Source: CAYYMZ01 sp964473025 (GTDB taxonomy: Bacteria; Patescibacteriota; UBA1384; DTJR01). From it: DNA of 53,195 nucleotides. The translations under genes and the position numbers were made by a program. Every line of letters begins with the position of its first letter. The first letter of the stretch is position 1. Where the stretch lies: positions 1 through 53,195 of the forward strand of contig CAYYMZ010000004.1 of the NCBI GenBank assembly GCA_964473025.1. Reading direction: 5' to 3'. Under the pieces are notes generated by a model, which saw nothing but the letters and a program-made list of their open reading frames with translations, did no database searches and was not told the DNA's origin. Shown piece after piece: positions 22,507 to 31,300 of the stretch.

Positions 22507-23751
22507 GTGGAGGTAAGACCAATCGTTGGTTTAGACATCGGAACGACAAAGGTAACTGCTGTTGCTGGTCAAGTGCAGGAAGGCATGATTCAGATAATGG
22601 GAATCGGCAGCGCATCAAACTCAGGACTAAGAAAAGGTGCTGTTGTTGATATCGAAGAAACGGTTTCCTCCATATCTTCCGCAGTTGAGGAAGCAGAAAG
22701 ATCCAGTGGTATTCCCATTGAGACCTGCTACGCCTCGATCTCGGGAAATCAACTGATTTCTCTTGATTCAAAGGGAATAATTGCTGTCTCCCGCGCTGAC
22801 GGAGAGATTGCTGACTCTGACGTCGAAAGGGTCCTGGAGGCGGCTAAATCCGTTGCCCTTCCCCCTAATAATGAAATAATACATATTGTTCCTAAGATGT
22901 ACGTTGTCGATGGCCAGGCGGGCATAAAAGACCCAACTGGCATGTCCGGAATCCGACTTGAGGTACAAGCTCACGTTATTGGCATCTTGACACCGGCATT
23001 AAAAAATTTGAGCAAGGCAATCACCCAGGCCGGATTGGACATTGACGGGATTGTTTATAGCGGGGCGGCCTCTGCTAAAGGGTATTTAAGCAAAAAACAG
23101 AAGGAAATAGGTGTAATTTTAATTGATATCGGCGCTTCAAATACTTCGATCGTTGTTTACGAGGAAGGAACATTAATTCACTCTAAGGTTATTCCGGTCG
23201 GAGCAAACCATATCACCAATGATATTGCCATTGGACTAAAGATCGGATTAGAAGCTGCCGAGAAAATTAAGCTTCGTGAGATTAGCGCAGAAATTGATGA
23301 AATCAAAGAAACAGAAAAGGTTGACTTGTCTAAATATGATAAGAATGAAAAAGAAAAGCCAAACCGACGCTATGTCTGCGAAATTGCCGAAGCGCGCTTA
23401 AACGAGCTGTTTGGGATGATTAAGGATGAATTAAAATTGATTGAACGTGATGAAATGCTGCCGGCCGGTGCGGTTCTAGTCGGTGGCGGCGCCAAGTTGA
23501 ACGGTCTCCCCCAATATGTTAAAAAAACCCTAGGATTACCCGCACAAATCGGGCATCTCGTCTTTGAAGTTTCAGGCATTGTTGACAAAATAGATGATCC
23601 CGAGTACGCTTGTGCCGTTGGCTTAATGTTGTGGGGTATTGACGAAAGTCAAAACATAATGTCTAATAAGGGCAGGCCTAAGATAAGCTTAGGGAAAGTA
23701 GGGGGGGTATTAGATAGAGTCAAAGAAGTATTTAAAAATCTGATCCCTTAA
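22507..23751 (+). CDS. ftsA: Cell division actin homologue FtsA
   Basis: A 414-residue actin-like ATPase that tethers FtsZ to the membrane. Motifs: N-terminal GLDIGTTKVTAVAG, the 1C-domain region SNSGLRKGAVVDIEETVSSI, phosphate-2 GVILIDIGASNTSIVVYEEG and adenosine block GAVLVGGGAKLNGLPQYV. The last residues (LDRVKEVFKNLIP) form the amphipathic membrane-targeting helix. GTG start with AGAGGAGG 6 nt upstream. It precedes ftsZ by one base, the standard division pair. Confidence 0.95.
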   Translation: MEVRPIVGLDIGTTKVTAVAGQVQEGMIQIMGIGSASNSGLRKGAVVDIEETVSSISSAVEEAERSSGIPIETCYASISGNQLISLDSKGIIAVSRADGEIADSDVERVLEAAKSVALPPNNEIIHIVPKMYVVDGQAGIKDPTGMSGIRLEVQAHVIGILTPALKNLSKAITQAGLDIDGIVYSGAASAKGYLSKKQKEIGVILIDIGASNTSIVVYEEGTLIHSKVIPVGANHITNDIAIGLKIGLEAAEKIKLREISAEIDEIKETEKVDLSKYDKNEKEKPNRRYVCEIAEARLNELFGMIKDELKLIERDEMLPAGAVLVGGGAKLNGLPQYVKKTLGLPAQIGHLVFEVSGIVDKIDDPEYACAVGLMLWGIDESQNIMSNKGRPKISLGKVGGVLDRVKEVFKNLIP

Positions 23752-23752
23752 A

Positions 23753-24901
23753 ATGATTAAAGAAGACCTAGAAACATTTGCGACTATCCGAGTCGTCGGA
23801 GTTGGCGGCTCAGGTGGAAACTCAATAGAGCGCATGATTCAAGCCAAGTTAAAGGGCGTTGAATTCATTGCGGTGAATACTGACGCCCAAGCATTGGTCA
23901 ATAACTCGGCTCCGGTTAAGATTCAAATCGGCAAAGAAACAACCAGAGGGCTCGGAGCCGGTTCAAGCGTTGAGGTTGGCAGGAAATCTGTTGAGGAGAA
24001 TAAAGAAGAAATTTACGAGGCCCTTAAGGGGTCTGATATGGTTTTTGTCGGCTATGGTGCCGGTGGCGGAACCGGAACAGGTGCTGGACCAGTTGTAGCA
24101 TCAATTGCTAAAGAGCTGGGTGCTCTAACCGTTGGTATTGCAACCAAGCCATTTAGCTTTGAAGGTATCAGGCGCCGGAAGGTGGCAGAAGAAGGAATTG
24201 AGGAACTTCGCGAAAAGGTTGATACCTTAATTGTCATTCCAAACGACCGTCTTTTACAGGTAATTGATAAAAAAACGTCCTTAACCGATGCATTCTCGGT
24301 TGTTGACGACATTTTGAGACAAGGTGTTCAGGGTATTTCCGACTTGATCACTTTACATGGTATTATCAACGTTGACTTTGCCGACGTTAAAACAATCATG
24401 GCTGATGCCGGATCGGCTTTAATGGGAATCGGCCGCGGATCGGGAGATAACAGGGCTATCGAAGCCGCAAGAGCAGCTATTGAATCGCCGCTACTCGAAC
24501 TCTCAATTGACGGTGCTAAGGGAATATTGTTTAACATCACCGGCGGACCGGATCTTTCAATGTACGAAATTGACGAAGCGGCTAAAATCATCACGGAGGC
24601 CGCTGATCCTGGGGCAAATATTATTTTCGGATCTATTATTGATGAATCGATGGCAGGAGAGGTAAAAATTACTGTCATTGCCACTGGATTTGATGAGGGT
24701 ATCGAACAAAAAAAGATTTCCAAACCACAACCCGTTGAAAACCCCGTTTCACAGCCAAGCTACGTCCGTCCCGAACCAACCGACTATTCGGCATTTATTG
24801 AAAAAGAAGAGCAATCCCAGCCAATGCAACAAGAAGGGGCAGAAGTCGCTGATGCCGATGAGCTTGAAGTACCAGCTTTTATCCGCCGAAAATTAAAGTA
24901 G
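23753..24901 (+). CDS. ftsZ: Cell division tubulin homologue FtsZ
   Basis: A 382-residue GTPase that forms the division ring. GTP-binding GGSGGNSIERM, the tubulin signature GGGTGTGAGPVVASIAKE, and the T7 loop NVDFADVKTIM with its catalytic aspartates are present. A variable linker of about 50 residues leads to the conserved C-terminal peptide DELEVPAFIRRKLK, which binds FtsA. Directly follows ftsA and ends at a strong terminator. Confidence 0.97.
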   Translation: MIKEDLETFATIRVVGVGGSGGNSIERMIQAKLKGVEFIAVNTDAQALVNNSAPVKIQIGKETTRGLGAGSSVEVGRKSVEENKEEIYEALKGSDMVFVGYGAGGGTGTGAGPVVASIAKELGALTVGIATKPFSFEGIRRRKVAEEGIEELREKVDTLIVIPNDRLLQVIDKKTSLTDAFSVVDDILRQGVQGISDLITLHGIINVDFADVKTIMADAGSALMGIGRGSGDNRAIEAARAAIESPLLELSIDGAKGILFNITGGPDLSMYEIDEAAKIITEAADPGANIIFGSIIDESMAGEVKITVIATGFDEGIEQKKISKPQPVENPVSQPSYVRPEPTDYSAFIEKEEQSQPMQQEGAEVADADELEVPAFIRRKLK

Positions 24902-24922
24902 GCAAAAAAAACCAAATGACCA

Positions 24923-24947
24923 AAAACACCCCGATAGGGGGTGTTTT
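24923..24947 (+). terminator. Rho-independent terminator after ftsZ
   Basis: AAAACACCCC/GGGGTGTTTT forms a 10-bp stem with loop GATAG, followed by AGTT. It ends the HIT-rpsU-ftsZ gene group. Confidence 0.88.
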
Positions 24948-25005
24948 AGTTCGATAATTGATATTGTCTGTCAAACTCTTTAATATTGAACTAAAAGAGG
25001 AATAA

Positions 25006-25344
25006 ATGGTTGAACAATTAACGCGCACTCCAGAAGAAGAGCACGGTGATGTCCCCAAAGAGGACAGTCGGACGCCAGATCAAAAAAGAGCTGCCTTAGC
25101 TGGTTATAGAATTTTATATCACAACACCGATAAACTTTCGCCGAGTAACTACAGCGACTACATAGCCTTACTAGTAGAAGAACAGAGGGATTTTCAAGCA
25201 AGCGGGCCACTAACGAGTAGTGAATGGGAGGATTATTTAGAGGTATCAAAAAAATCTTCGGGTGGAACAGCGGACGAAAATGAGATTAAGAAGTTTGTAA
25301 CACTGCACAGCAGATTAGAAAAATTTGGAAAGGCCGATAGTTAA
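25006..25344 (+). CDS. Small acidic protein of unknown function
   Basis: A 112-residue soluble, acidic protein with no family I can name. It has a charged N-terminal quarter (EEEHGDVPKEDSRTPDQ) and then predicted helices (RAALAGYRILYHNTDKL, YIALLVEEQRDF, SEWEDYLEVSKK, EIKKFVTLHSRLEKF). No signal peptide, membrane helix or cysteine. AAGAGGAA lies 5-6 nt before the ATG. It stands alone between the ftsZ terminator and the convergent DUF2207 gene. Confidence 0.6.
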   Translation: MVEQLTRTPEEEHGDVPKEDSRTPDQKRAALAGYRILYHNTDKLSPSNYSDYIALLVEEQRDFQASGPLTSSEWEDYLEVSKKSSGGTADENEIKKFVTLHSRLEKFGKADS

Positions 25345-25354
25345 ATCAATTATC

Positions 25355-27070
25355 CTACCAGCCCCCTCCGCCGCCGCCTCCGCCGCCGCCGCCTGAGAAC
25401 CCCCCTCCGCCACTGCCGGAGCTTGACGGGGATGATGAGATCGTAGATGACATATGCTGCGACATTCCCGTCACCATTGTATTAAACGAACTCTCGTTAA
25501 AAGATGAAATTGCGCCCACGTACCATATAGGATGATATGTGGCAAAGTATTTTTCACCGTAGATGTCTTTCATTTTTTTAATCCAAAGCTCGGTCATGCC
25601 AAACATCATGGCATAAGGTAAAAATTTTTCAAATAGATTTTCTTTTTCAAAAAATCTTTGCCTGTATTTTTCGGCAGTATTTAGATATAGCTTAAAACCC
25701 AAAACCCGATAGTAGAATTTTCCCCCTTTAAGCGACCTCTTTGGCATTAAGAATGAAAATATAATAAAGATGGCAGACGAAAGAAATGCATTTAGAGCCA
25801 AATATCCCGAAATAACAAAAGAAATAAAAATACCCATAAAAAGCAAAACCCCTGCAACGATGAAGAGAATCTGTCCAACACGGCTATAAGGCATCAGGTA
25901 ATCTTTCTCCACCAGGTCGCGTTTAACCATAGATCCCAATCCCGCAATGTTTTTATAAAAATTATTTTTTAAATCTGACATCATAATCTCGTCTTTTGCA
26001 CCAAACAAATCTCCTAGAAGCTTTTCCTCGTCAGCCGTTATGCCCTTTGTTTTGCCTTTGAGACGCGATAGTTTAAAATCTTTTGAGGTAAACACACCTT
26101 TATTATCAATTTCCTCGATTTTTAAAGCATTCTTAACCGCTAGATCAATTATTGACGCGGAAATATATTGTGTTTTTAGAATTCCATCTGAATAAACCAT
26201 ACCCAGTGACATTGGGGAGAGTTTATCTGGAACATCAAATTCCGGGGCAATAGTTGGGTTAACTTTTGGGTCACGGCCAAATTTGCGCCAGATGATGTAA
26301 CAAAATGCGAAGACAAAAATCGTAATCAGAAAATAAAAATACTTCCCGTATATTTCAAAAAACGAGGGCTGATAGGCGGTTACGATACCCTTTGGGAAGG
26401 TGGCAGAAAGGGTTATGCCTTCCCTAGCTTTTAATCTTTCGATAGATTTTACCTGAATTGTCTGGTCGTCGATCCATTTTAATGTCGCGTTACTTGATGA
26501 CTGGCTCCCAAGCAAACCGGAATACAGAGAAGTATTAATATTATTTTGTTTTATACCGTCGGGAAAAGTAATATTAGACGTGAAATTATCAGTTTCAATA
26601 TCCCAATAATTTCCGTTCAGGTTCCAATAAAACTCATCAAAATCCGGGTTATTCGTACGGATACCGTTTGTAATCGAATACTTTATTTCGTAGTTGTTTA
26701 CGCCTTGCACGATTTTGTTGGGATCGCCGATTTTCCATGTAATCGTCTTGTTAATCCGGTCGTTTGAGGCCGTATATTTATAGGATTTACCGTTAAAATC
26801 GGTGATGCTTAAAAGTTTAATGTGAATATCTGTTTGTTTACCGGCTTCAGGAGAGTAAAAGGTAGGCAGAATCCTGAAAATTCCGTGTTTTTCAACGCAT
26901 AGCCCGCAATCGGCCTCTATCTTTTCGTCAATCGTTAAAGATGAATCTCGATTAACCGTTATGTTTGAATCAAAGTTCTTAATATACCAATAATCGACAC
27001 TTTCACGGGCAAATGATTTTAAAGGCAGAAAGAGCGCAAATAGAAACAAAATTAGCAATATCTTTTTCAT
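25355..27070 (-). CDS. DUF2207 membrane protein with Gly-rich tail
   Basis: A 571-residue protein with a signal peptide (about 1-21), an extracytoplasmic beta-rich DUF2207 domain (about 25-225), a transmembrane segment near 240-262 (YFYFLITIFVFAFCYIIW), a cytoplasmic region, and a hairpin of two more membrane segments (about 395-440). The C-terminus is a serine/glycine tail ending in a run of glycines and tryptophan. This layout is the standard one for the family, including the GGGFSGGGGGG-type end. The function is unknown; an envelope or stress role is often suspected. Confidence 0.85.
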   Translation of the reverse strand: MKKILLILFLFALFLPLKSFARESVDYWYIKNFDSNITVNRDSSLTIDEKIEADCGLCVEKHGIFRILPTFYSPEAGKQTDIHIKLLSITDFNGKSYKYTASNDRINKTITWKIGDPNKIVQGVNNYEIKYSITNGIRTNNPDFDEFYWNLNGNYWDIETDNFTSNITFPDGIKQNNINTSLYSGLLGSQSSSNATLKWIDDQTIQVKSIERLKAREGITLSATFPKGIVTAYQPSFFEIYGKYFYFLITIFVFAFCYIIWRKFGRDPKVNPTIAPEFDVPDKLSPMSLGMVYSDGILKTQYISASIIDLAVKNALKIEEIDNKGVFTSKDFKLSRLKGKTKGITADEEKLLGDLFGAKDEIMMSDLKNNFYKNIAGLGSMVKRDLVEKDYLMPYSRVGQILFIVAGVLLFMGIFISFVISGYLALNAFLSSAIFIIFSFLMPKRSLKGGKFYYRVLGFKLYLNTAEKYRQRFFEKENLFEKFLPYAMMFGMTELWIKKMKDIYGEKYFATYHPIWYVGAISSFNESSFNTMVTGMSQHMSSTISSSPSSSGSGGGGFSGGGGGGGGGGGW

Positions 27071-27263
27071 ACCTTTATATTAGCACTACCTCAAAAATTT
27101 TGTGATAGAATCAAAAAACGAAAAGCAATCTATTGCGAGAAAGAAAAAATTGCAATCATTTACGAAAAAGGTGACTATCGGATTATGACCTCGTATGATC
27201 CGGATTCAAAAGGCGTAAATTTAACCGTCAAAAATAAGCTCTAAACCTCTTTAAAAAGCACAA
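27071..27263. other. Intergenic stretch with a possible decayed gene
   Basis: TGaTAGAAT (27103-27111) is a good extended -10, and an open frame from 27119 to 27244 follows it (41 codons, including EKIAIIYEKGDYRIM). The codon at the expected leaderless start is CGA, and there is no ATG, GTG or TTG near the start. This may be the remains of a small leaderless gene; it may also be chance. Confidence 0.25.
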
Positions 27264-27285
27264 GGGCCGACGCAAGCGTCGGCCC
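27264..27285 (-). terminator. Terminator of the GC-rich cassette A
   Basis: GGGCCGACGC and GCGTCGGCCC form a 10-bp perfect palindrome, followed on the minus strand by TTGTGCTTTTT. It lies about 60 nt after the stop of the minus-strand gene. Confidence 0.75.
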
Positions 27286-27345
27286 AGGGCAATTCCTCTA
27301 TCCCGAGGAGGGGTGCGACAGATTTTTCTGCGTCTAGATCTCGTC

Positions 27346-27585
27346 TCAGCGACGGAGACCGAGGTGGTTCGCGAGGCGCGCGTGGGCGATGCAGGCAGGC
27401 AGTGTCTGCCCGCCGCTGGTAAGTTCGACGTGAACCACGCCATCCCTCTCCACCGCCATCTGCAGGTCCGAAATACTGCGCCCGACTGGAGCACCCTTGT
27501 CGAACAGTGCCTTTACTGCCGACCCGACGCTCCTGTGCGTCGACGCAACCCGACCATTCAGCGCGAACAACATCTCTGCTGCCAT
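27346..27585 (-). CDS. GC-rich small gene A, unknown function
   Basis: A 79-residue protein (MAAEMLFALNGRVAS...) whose codons end mostly in G or C, unlike the AT-rich genes around it. The frame is open further upstream, but the ATG at 27585 is preceded by GGGAGGG at 9 nt and lies downstream of a good promoter, so this start is favoured. Predicted as a mixed alpha/beta soluble protein with no membrane helix; no family recognised. It has its own promoter and its own terminator. The base composition suggests acquisition from another genome. Confidence 0.6.
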   Translation of the reverse strand: MAAEMLFALNGRVASTHRSVGSAVKALFDKGAPVGRSISDLQMAVERDGVVHVELTSGGQTLPACIAHARLANHLGLRR

Positions 27586-27649
27586 TTCTGTAAACCCTCC
27601 CGTGGATCTGATTACTCGACCGTCCTCTACAACTTGGACAGTTCGAAAC

Positions 27650-27678
27650 ATCATAACACAAATTTTAGCAAAAGTCAA
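27650..27678 (-). promoter_or_regulatory. Promoter of GC-rich gene A
   Basis: On the minus strand TTGACT (27678-27673), a 17-nt spacer and TATGAT (27655-27650). The expected transcript has a leader of about 60 nt before the ATG at 27585. Confidence 0.65.
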
Positions 27679-27726
27679 GATTCAAAGCAAAAACATCTGT
27701 GTTTTTTAGCTAAAATGTTAAAACAC

Positions 27727-27777
27727 TTGACAGCACTATATTGTGGTTTATAGTTAAATAAGCACAAGATATGGTGT
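27727..27777 (+). promoter_or_regulatory. nrdR promoter with two NrdR-box-like palindromes
   Basis: TTGACA (27727-27732), a 16-nt spacer and TATAGT (27749-27754). A palindrome CACTATATTGTG (27734-27745) fills the spacer, and GCACAAGATATGGTGT (27762-27777) lies 30 bp centre to centre downstream. The second matches about 13 of 16 positions of the published NrdR box (acaCwAtATaTwGtgt); the first is shorter than consensus. Paired boxes about three helical turns apart are usual for NrdR, so autoregulation is likely. Confidence 0.6.
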
Positions 27778-27798
27778 TTTTTAATTTACGCTCAAAAT

Positions 27799-28242
27799 AT
27801 GCTTTGTCCCAGATGTAAAAGTAAAAAAGTTCAGGTTATCGACTCGCGCGACGTTGACGACAGAACCATCAGACGCCGACGTGAGTGCGACGAATGCAAG
27901 CATCGCTTTACTTCATATGAGCATTTTGAGCAACCAAAGGTTCAGGTTGAAAAACGAGATGGGACGACAGAACCGTTTGACAGGGAAAAAATAATCCAAG
28001 GCGTAATGATCGCTTCAAACGGCAGAATTACGGACGATAAAATATTTGACATTGCCGACGAAATAGAGCAAAAAGTAATAGAGTCCGCCGAAGCACAAAT
28101 TGCCAGCCGTAAGATTGGCAATATGGTTATTGCTCGTCTAAAAAAGCTAGATAAAGTATCATATATCAGATTTGCCTCAGTTTATAAAAATTTCGAGAAT
28201 CTTGATTCTTTTGAAGAAGAACTGGTAAAACTAAAGAAATAA
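27799..28242 (+). CDS. nrdR: Ribonucleotide reductase repressor NrdR
   Basis: A 147-residue repressor that reads ATP/dATP levels and shuts off ribonucleotide reductase genes. The N-terminal zinc ribbon is MLCPRCKSKKVQVIDSR with CDECKHRFTSYE (four cysteines), and the ATP-cone begins at VQVEKRDGTTEPFDREKI and continues to the YIRFASVYKNF end. Length and order are typical. Its target nrdJ is the next gene, with the conserved leader beginning 4 bases after the nrdR stop. No Shine-Dalgarno sequence is obvious at the ATG. Confidence 0.95.
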   Translation: MLCPRCKSKKVQVIDSRDVDDRTIRRRRECDECKHRFTSYEHFEQPKVQVEKRDGTTEPFDREKIIQGVMIASNGRITDDKIFDIADEIEQKVIESAEAQIASRKIGNMVIARLKKLDKVSYIRFASVYKNFENLDSFEEELVKLKK

Positions 28243-28245
28243 TTT

Positions 28246-28387
28246 GGAGGCCAGGCAGTAGAAATTTGACAAAATATTTATTTTTAAAACGAAGAAAAAA
28301 CATTATCAGAGATTTTATAAAATAAGCAAAACGAAAACAACAATAATTCTAGTGAAAAATAGTCAAATTTTCACTACCTGGGAGGGG
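28246..28387 (+). promoter_or_regulatory. Conserved structured leader, copy 2 (before nrdJ)
   Basis: Same ends as the element at 18142-18285: the first 28 nt differ at one position (T to C) and the last ~40 nt differ by one A, while the middle ~70 nt differ widely at nearly the same total length (142 vs 144). The 5' arm 28251-28270 pairs with 28362-28381; the local alternative is 28350-28358 with 28368-28376. GGGAGGGG (28380-28387) is 4 nt from the nrdJ ATG. I saw no B12-box, so this is not a recognisable cobalamin riboswitch. Confidence 0.7.
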
Positions 28388-28391
28388 AAAA

Positions 28392-31300
28392 ATGCCACGA
28401 GCCAGTGCAAAACAAGTGATTGCCAAATCATCTGTCGGGAAAAAACAGGGGGTCTTAAAAAGTAAAAAGGTGAAACGGGGTCTGGAAATTAAACGGCACT
28501 TTACGGCCGCGGGCAAAGACCCACTCAGCGATGTTTTATATGAATCCCGTTCTTGTAAGATTGTAAACCCTGACGGCACGGTGGTTTTTGAGGCAAAAGA
28601 TGTTGAGGTCCCAAAAAACTGGTCGCGCGTAGCAACGGACATTTTAATTTCCAAATATTTACGCAAAAGTGGTGTACCACAATTTGATAGCCACGGCGTT
28701 TTAATTAAAGAAAAGGACGGCAAGGCACATCTGGGAGGAGAAAAATCCGTGAAACAGGTGGTAAACCGTTTGGCAAAATGTTGGCGGTGGTGGGGAGAAA
28801 AATATAAATATTTTGCTACCAAGGCGGATGCACAAAATTTTGAGGACGAACTTAAATTTATGCTCGTCAACCAATATGCCGCACCGAATTCACCTCAATG
28901 GTTTAATACCGGATTGGCTATCTCTTACGGGATTAAAGGTTCGCCGCAGGGACACTGGTACGCGGATCCCAAAACTGGAAAACTAAAACAGTCCGAAGAT
29001 TCATATACCCATCCTCAACCGCATGCATGCTTTATCCAATCGGTTAAAGATGACCTTGTAAATCAGGGTGGAATTTTTGATCTTGTAACGCGCGAAGCGA
29101 GGATTTTTAAATACGGGTCCGGCTCGGGTTCTAACTTTTCATCGCTTCGAGGCAAAGGGGAGCCATTATCCGGCGGTGGCACATCCTCTGGACTGATGAG
29201 CTGGCTTTATATTTTTGACCGTTCTGCCGGAGCAATTAAGTCAGGCGGAACGACCAGACGCGCTTCGAAGATGGTAATTTTAAATATTGATCATCCCGAT
29301 ATCGAAGAATTTATCAATTGGAAATACCGTGAAGAACAAAAAGCGGCGGCACTAATCGCCGCCGGTTACAACGGCTCCTACGAAGGAGAGGCTTATCAAA
29401 CCGTGTCAGGGCAGAATTCCAACAATACGGTGCGTGTTGACGATCCATTTATGGAAGCGGTAGAGGCAGACGATGATTGGCACCTGCGCTGGAGAACAGA
29501 TATGAATCATATCGGCAAAACAATTAAGGCAAGGTACCTTTGGGATAAAATTGCCACCGCCGCTTACCACTGCGGCGACCCCGGACTTCAGTTTGACACA
29601 AACGTGAATAGTTGGAATACATGTCTTACGTCCGGACGCATAAACGGATCCAATCCCTGCAGTGAGTTTATGTTTTTGGATGACTCCTCTTGCAACTTAG
29701 CTTCGTTAAATCTCATGAAATTTTATGATTTAAAGGAGAAGAAATTTGATGTTGAGTCATTTTGCCACGCGACACGGCTATGGACAGCCGTGCTTGAAAT
29801 CTCTGTTCTAATGGCACAATTTCCGTCATATGAAATCGCCAAAAAAAGTTATCTCTTCAGACCGCTGGGGCTGGGATATGCAAACCTCGGAGCACTATTG
29901 ATGGTTATGGGACAACCATACGATTCGGATACAGGCAGAAATGCGGCGGCGTGCATTACCGCTATCATGACCGGGGAATCATACGCCACCTCGGCCGAGA
30001 TGGCCAAAGCGCTTTCCCCCTTTAAAGAATATGAAAAAAACAAAAGCGATATGCTTCGTGTTATCAGAAACCATCGCCGCGCTGTATTTAATGCTGCTGA
30101 CACAGAATTCGAAGATTTAAACATCATCCCCTACAAACTGGATGACAAATTATGCGATGATTATTTGCTTCAAGCGGCAAGGCACGCGTGGGACAAAGCA
30201 TTAGTAGAGGGCGGACTTCACGGATTTAGAAATGCCCAAGTCACTCTTTTGGCACCAACCGGAACGATCGGTTTAACGATGGATTGCGATACCACTGGCG
30301 TCGAGCCGGATTACTCTATAGTAAAGTTCAAAAAGCTAGCAGGGGGAGGATTCTTCAAAATCATCAACCAATCGGTACCGATGGCTCTTGATCATCTCGG
30401 TTACACCAAAACCGAAGTTGCTGATATTATCCGCTACGTTATCGGAACGGGAAGCTTGGACTTATCACCCCACATCAACAGAGCGTCACTGGTAAAAAAA
30501 GGATTTGACGATGCAACGATAGAAAAAATCGAAAAAATCCTGCCCGGTGTTTTCGACTTGAGTCAAGCATTTAATCGGGAAAACGTCGGTGAAGAACTTT
30601 TGGATAAAATTGGGATAAAGAAAGAGAAATATAGCGGTCCGGCCTTCGACCTGCTGTCTGCCTTAGAATTTTCTCCCGAACAAATTGAAGAAGCAAAAAA
30701 TCATATCTGCGGAATGATGACCGTAGAAGACGCACCGCGGCTTCACGATGAACACTTGCCAATTTTTGACTGCGCCAACAAGTGCGGCGCATACGGCAAG
30801 AGGTTTATCGAGGCCACGGGGCATGTTGGGATGATGTCCGCAATTCAACCCTACCTTTCAGGGGCAATCTCCAAAACGGTTAATGTTCCGTCTGACGCAA
30901 AAGTCGAGGATATTGAAAAAATTTACTTTGATTCTTGGAAAAAAGGCCTGAAGGCGGTTGCTATCTATCGCGACGGTTCCAAGATGGCCCAACCGTTAAG
31001 TTCACAGGAAGACAAAAAGACGAAGGAAAGAGAAAAGGAAATTGTCATTCAGTACAAACCATTAAGACGCAAAATGCCTAAAGAGAGAATGTCGATTACC
31101 CGTAAGGTGATTATCGGCGGGCACAAACTTTACCTAACGGTTGGATTATACGATGACGGGACACCGGGGGAAATATTTATCACTATGAACCAGCAGGGAA
31201 GCTTCACGGCCGGCATGATTGACTCGTTTGCCAAAATACTTTCAATCGGTTTGCAATACGGCGTTCCCGTGCAAACGATTGTTTCCCAACTACGGCATAT

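Noticed and set aside
25355..25430. Glycine-run tail of DUF2207 as a frameshift or assembly artefact
   Set aside because: Gly-rich ends are normal for this family.
27119..27244. 41-codon open frame containing EKIAIIYEKGDYRIM
   Set aside because: No usable start codon; kept only as a possible decayed gene in the intergenic note.
27228..27753. Other open frames in GC-rich cassette A on both strands
   Set aside because: High GC content creates long shadows; only the frame ending at 27346 has a promoter, ribosome site and terminator in order.
28246..28391. Cobalamin riboswitch before nrdJ
   Set aside because: No B12-box (GCCACTG-type) or conserved core was found; the leader matches the one before DUF3048 instead.
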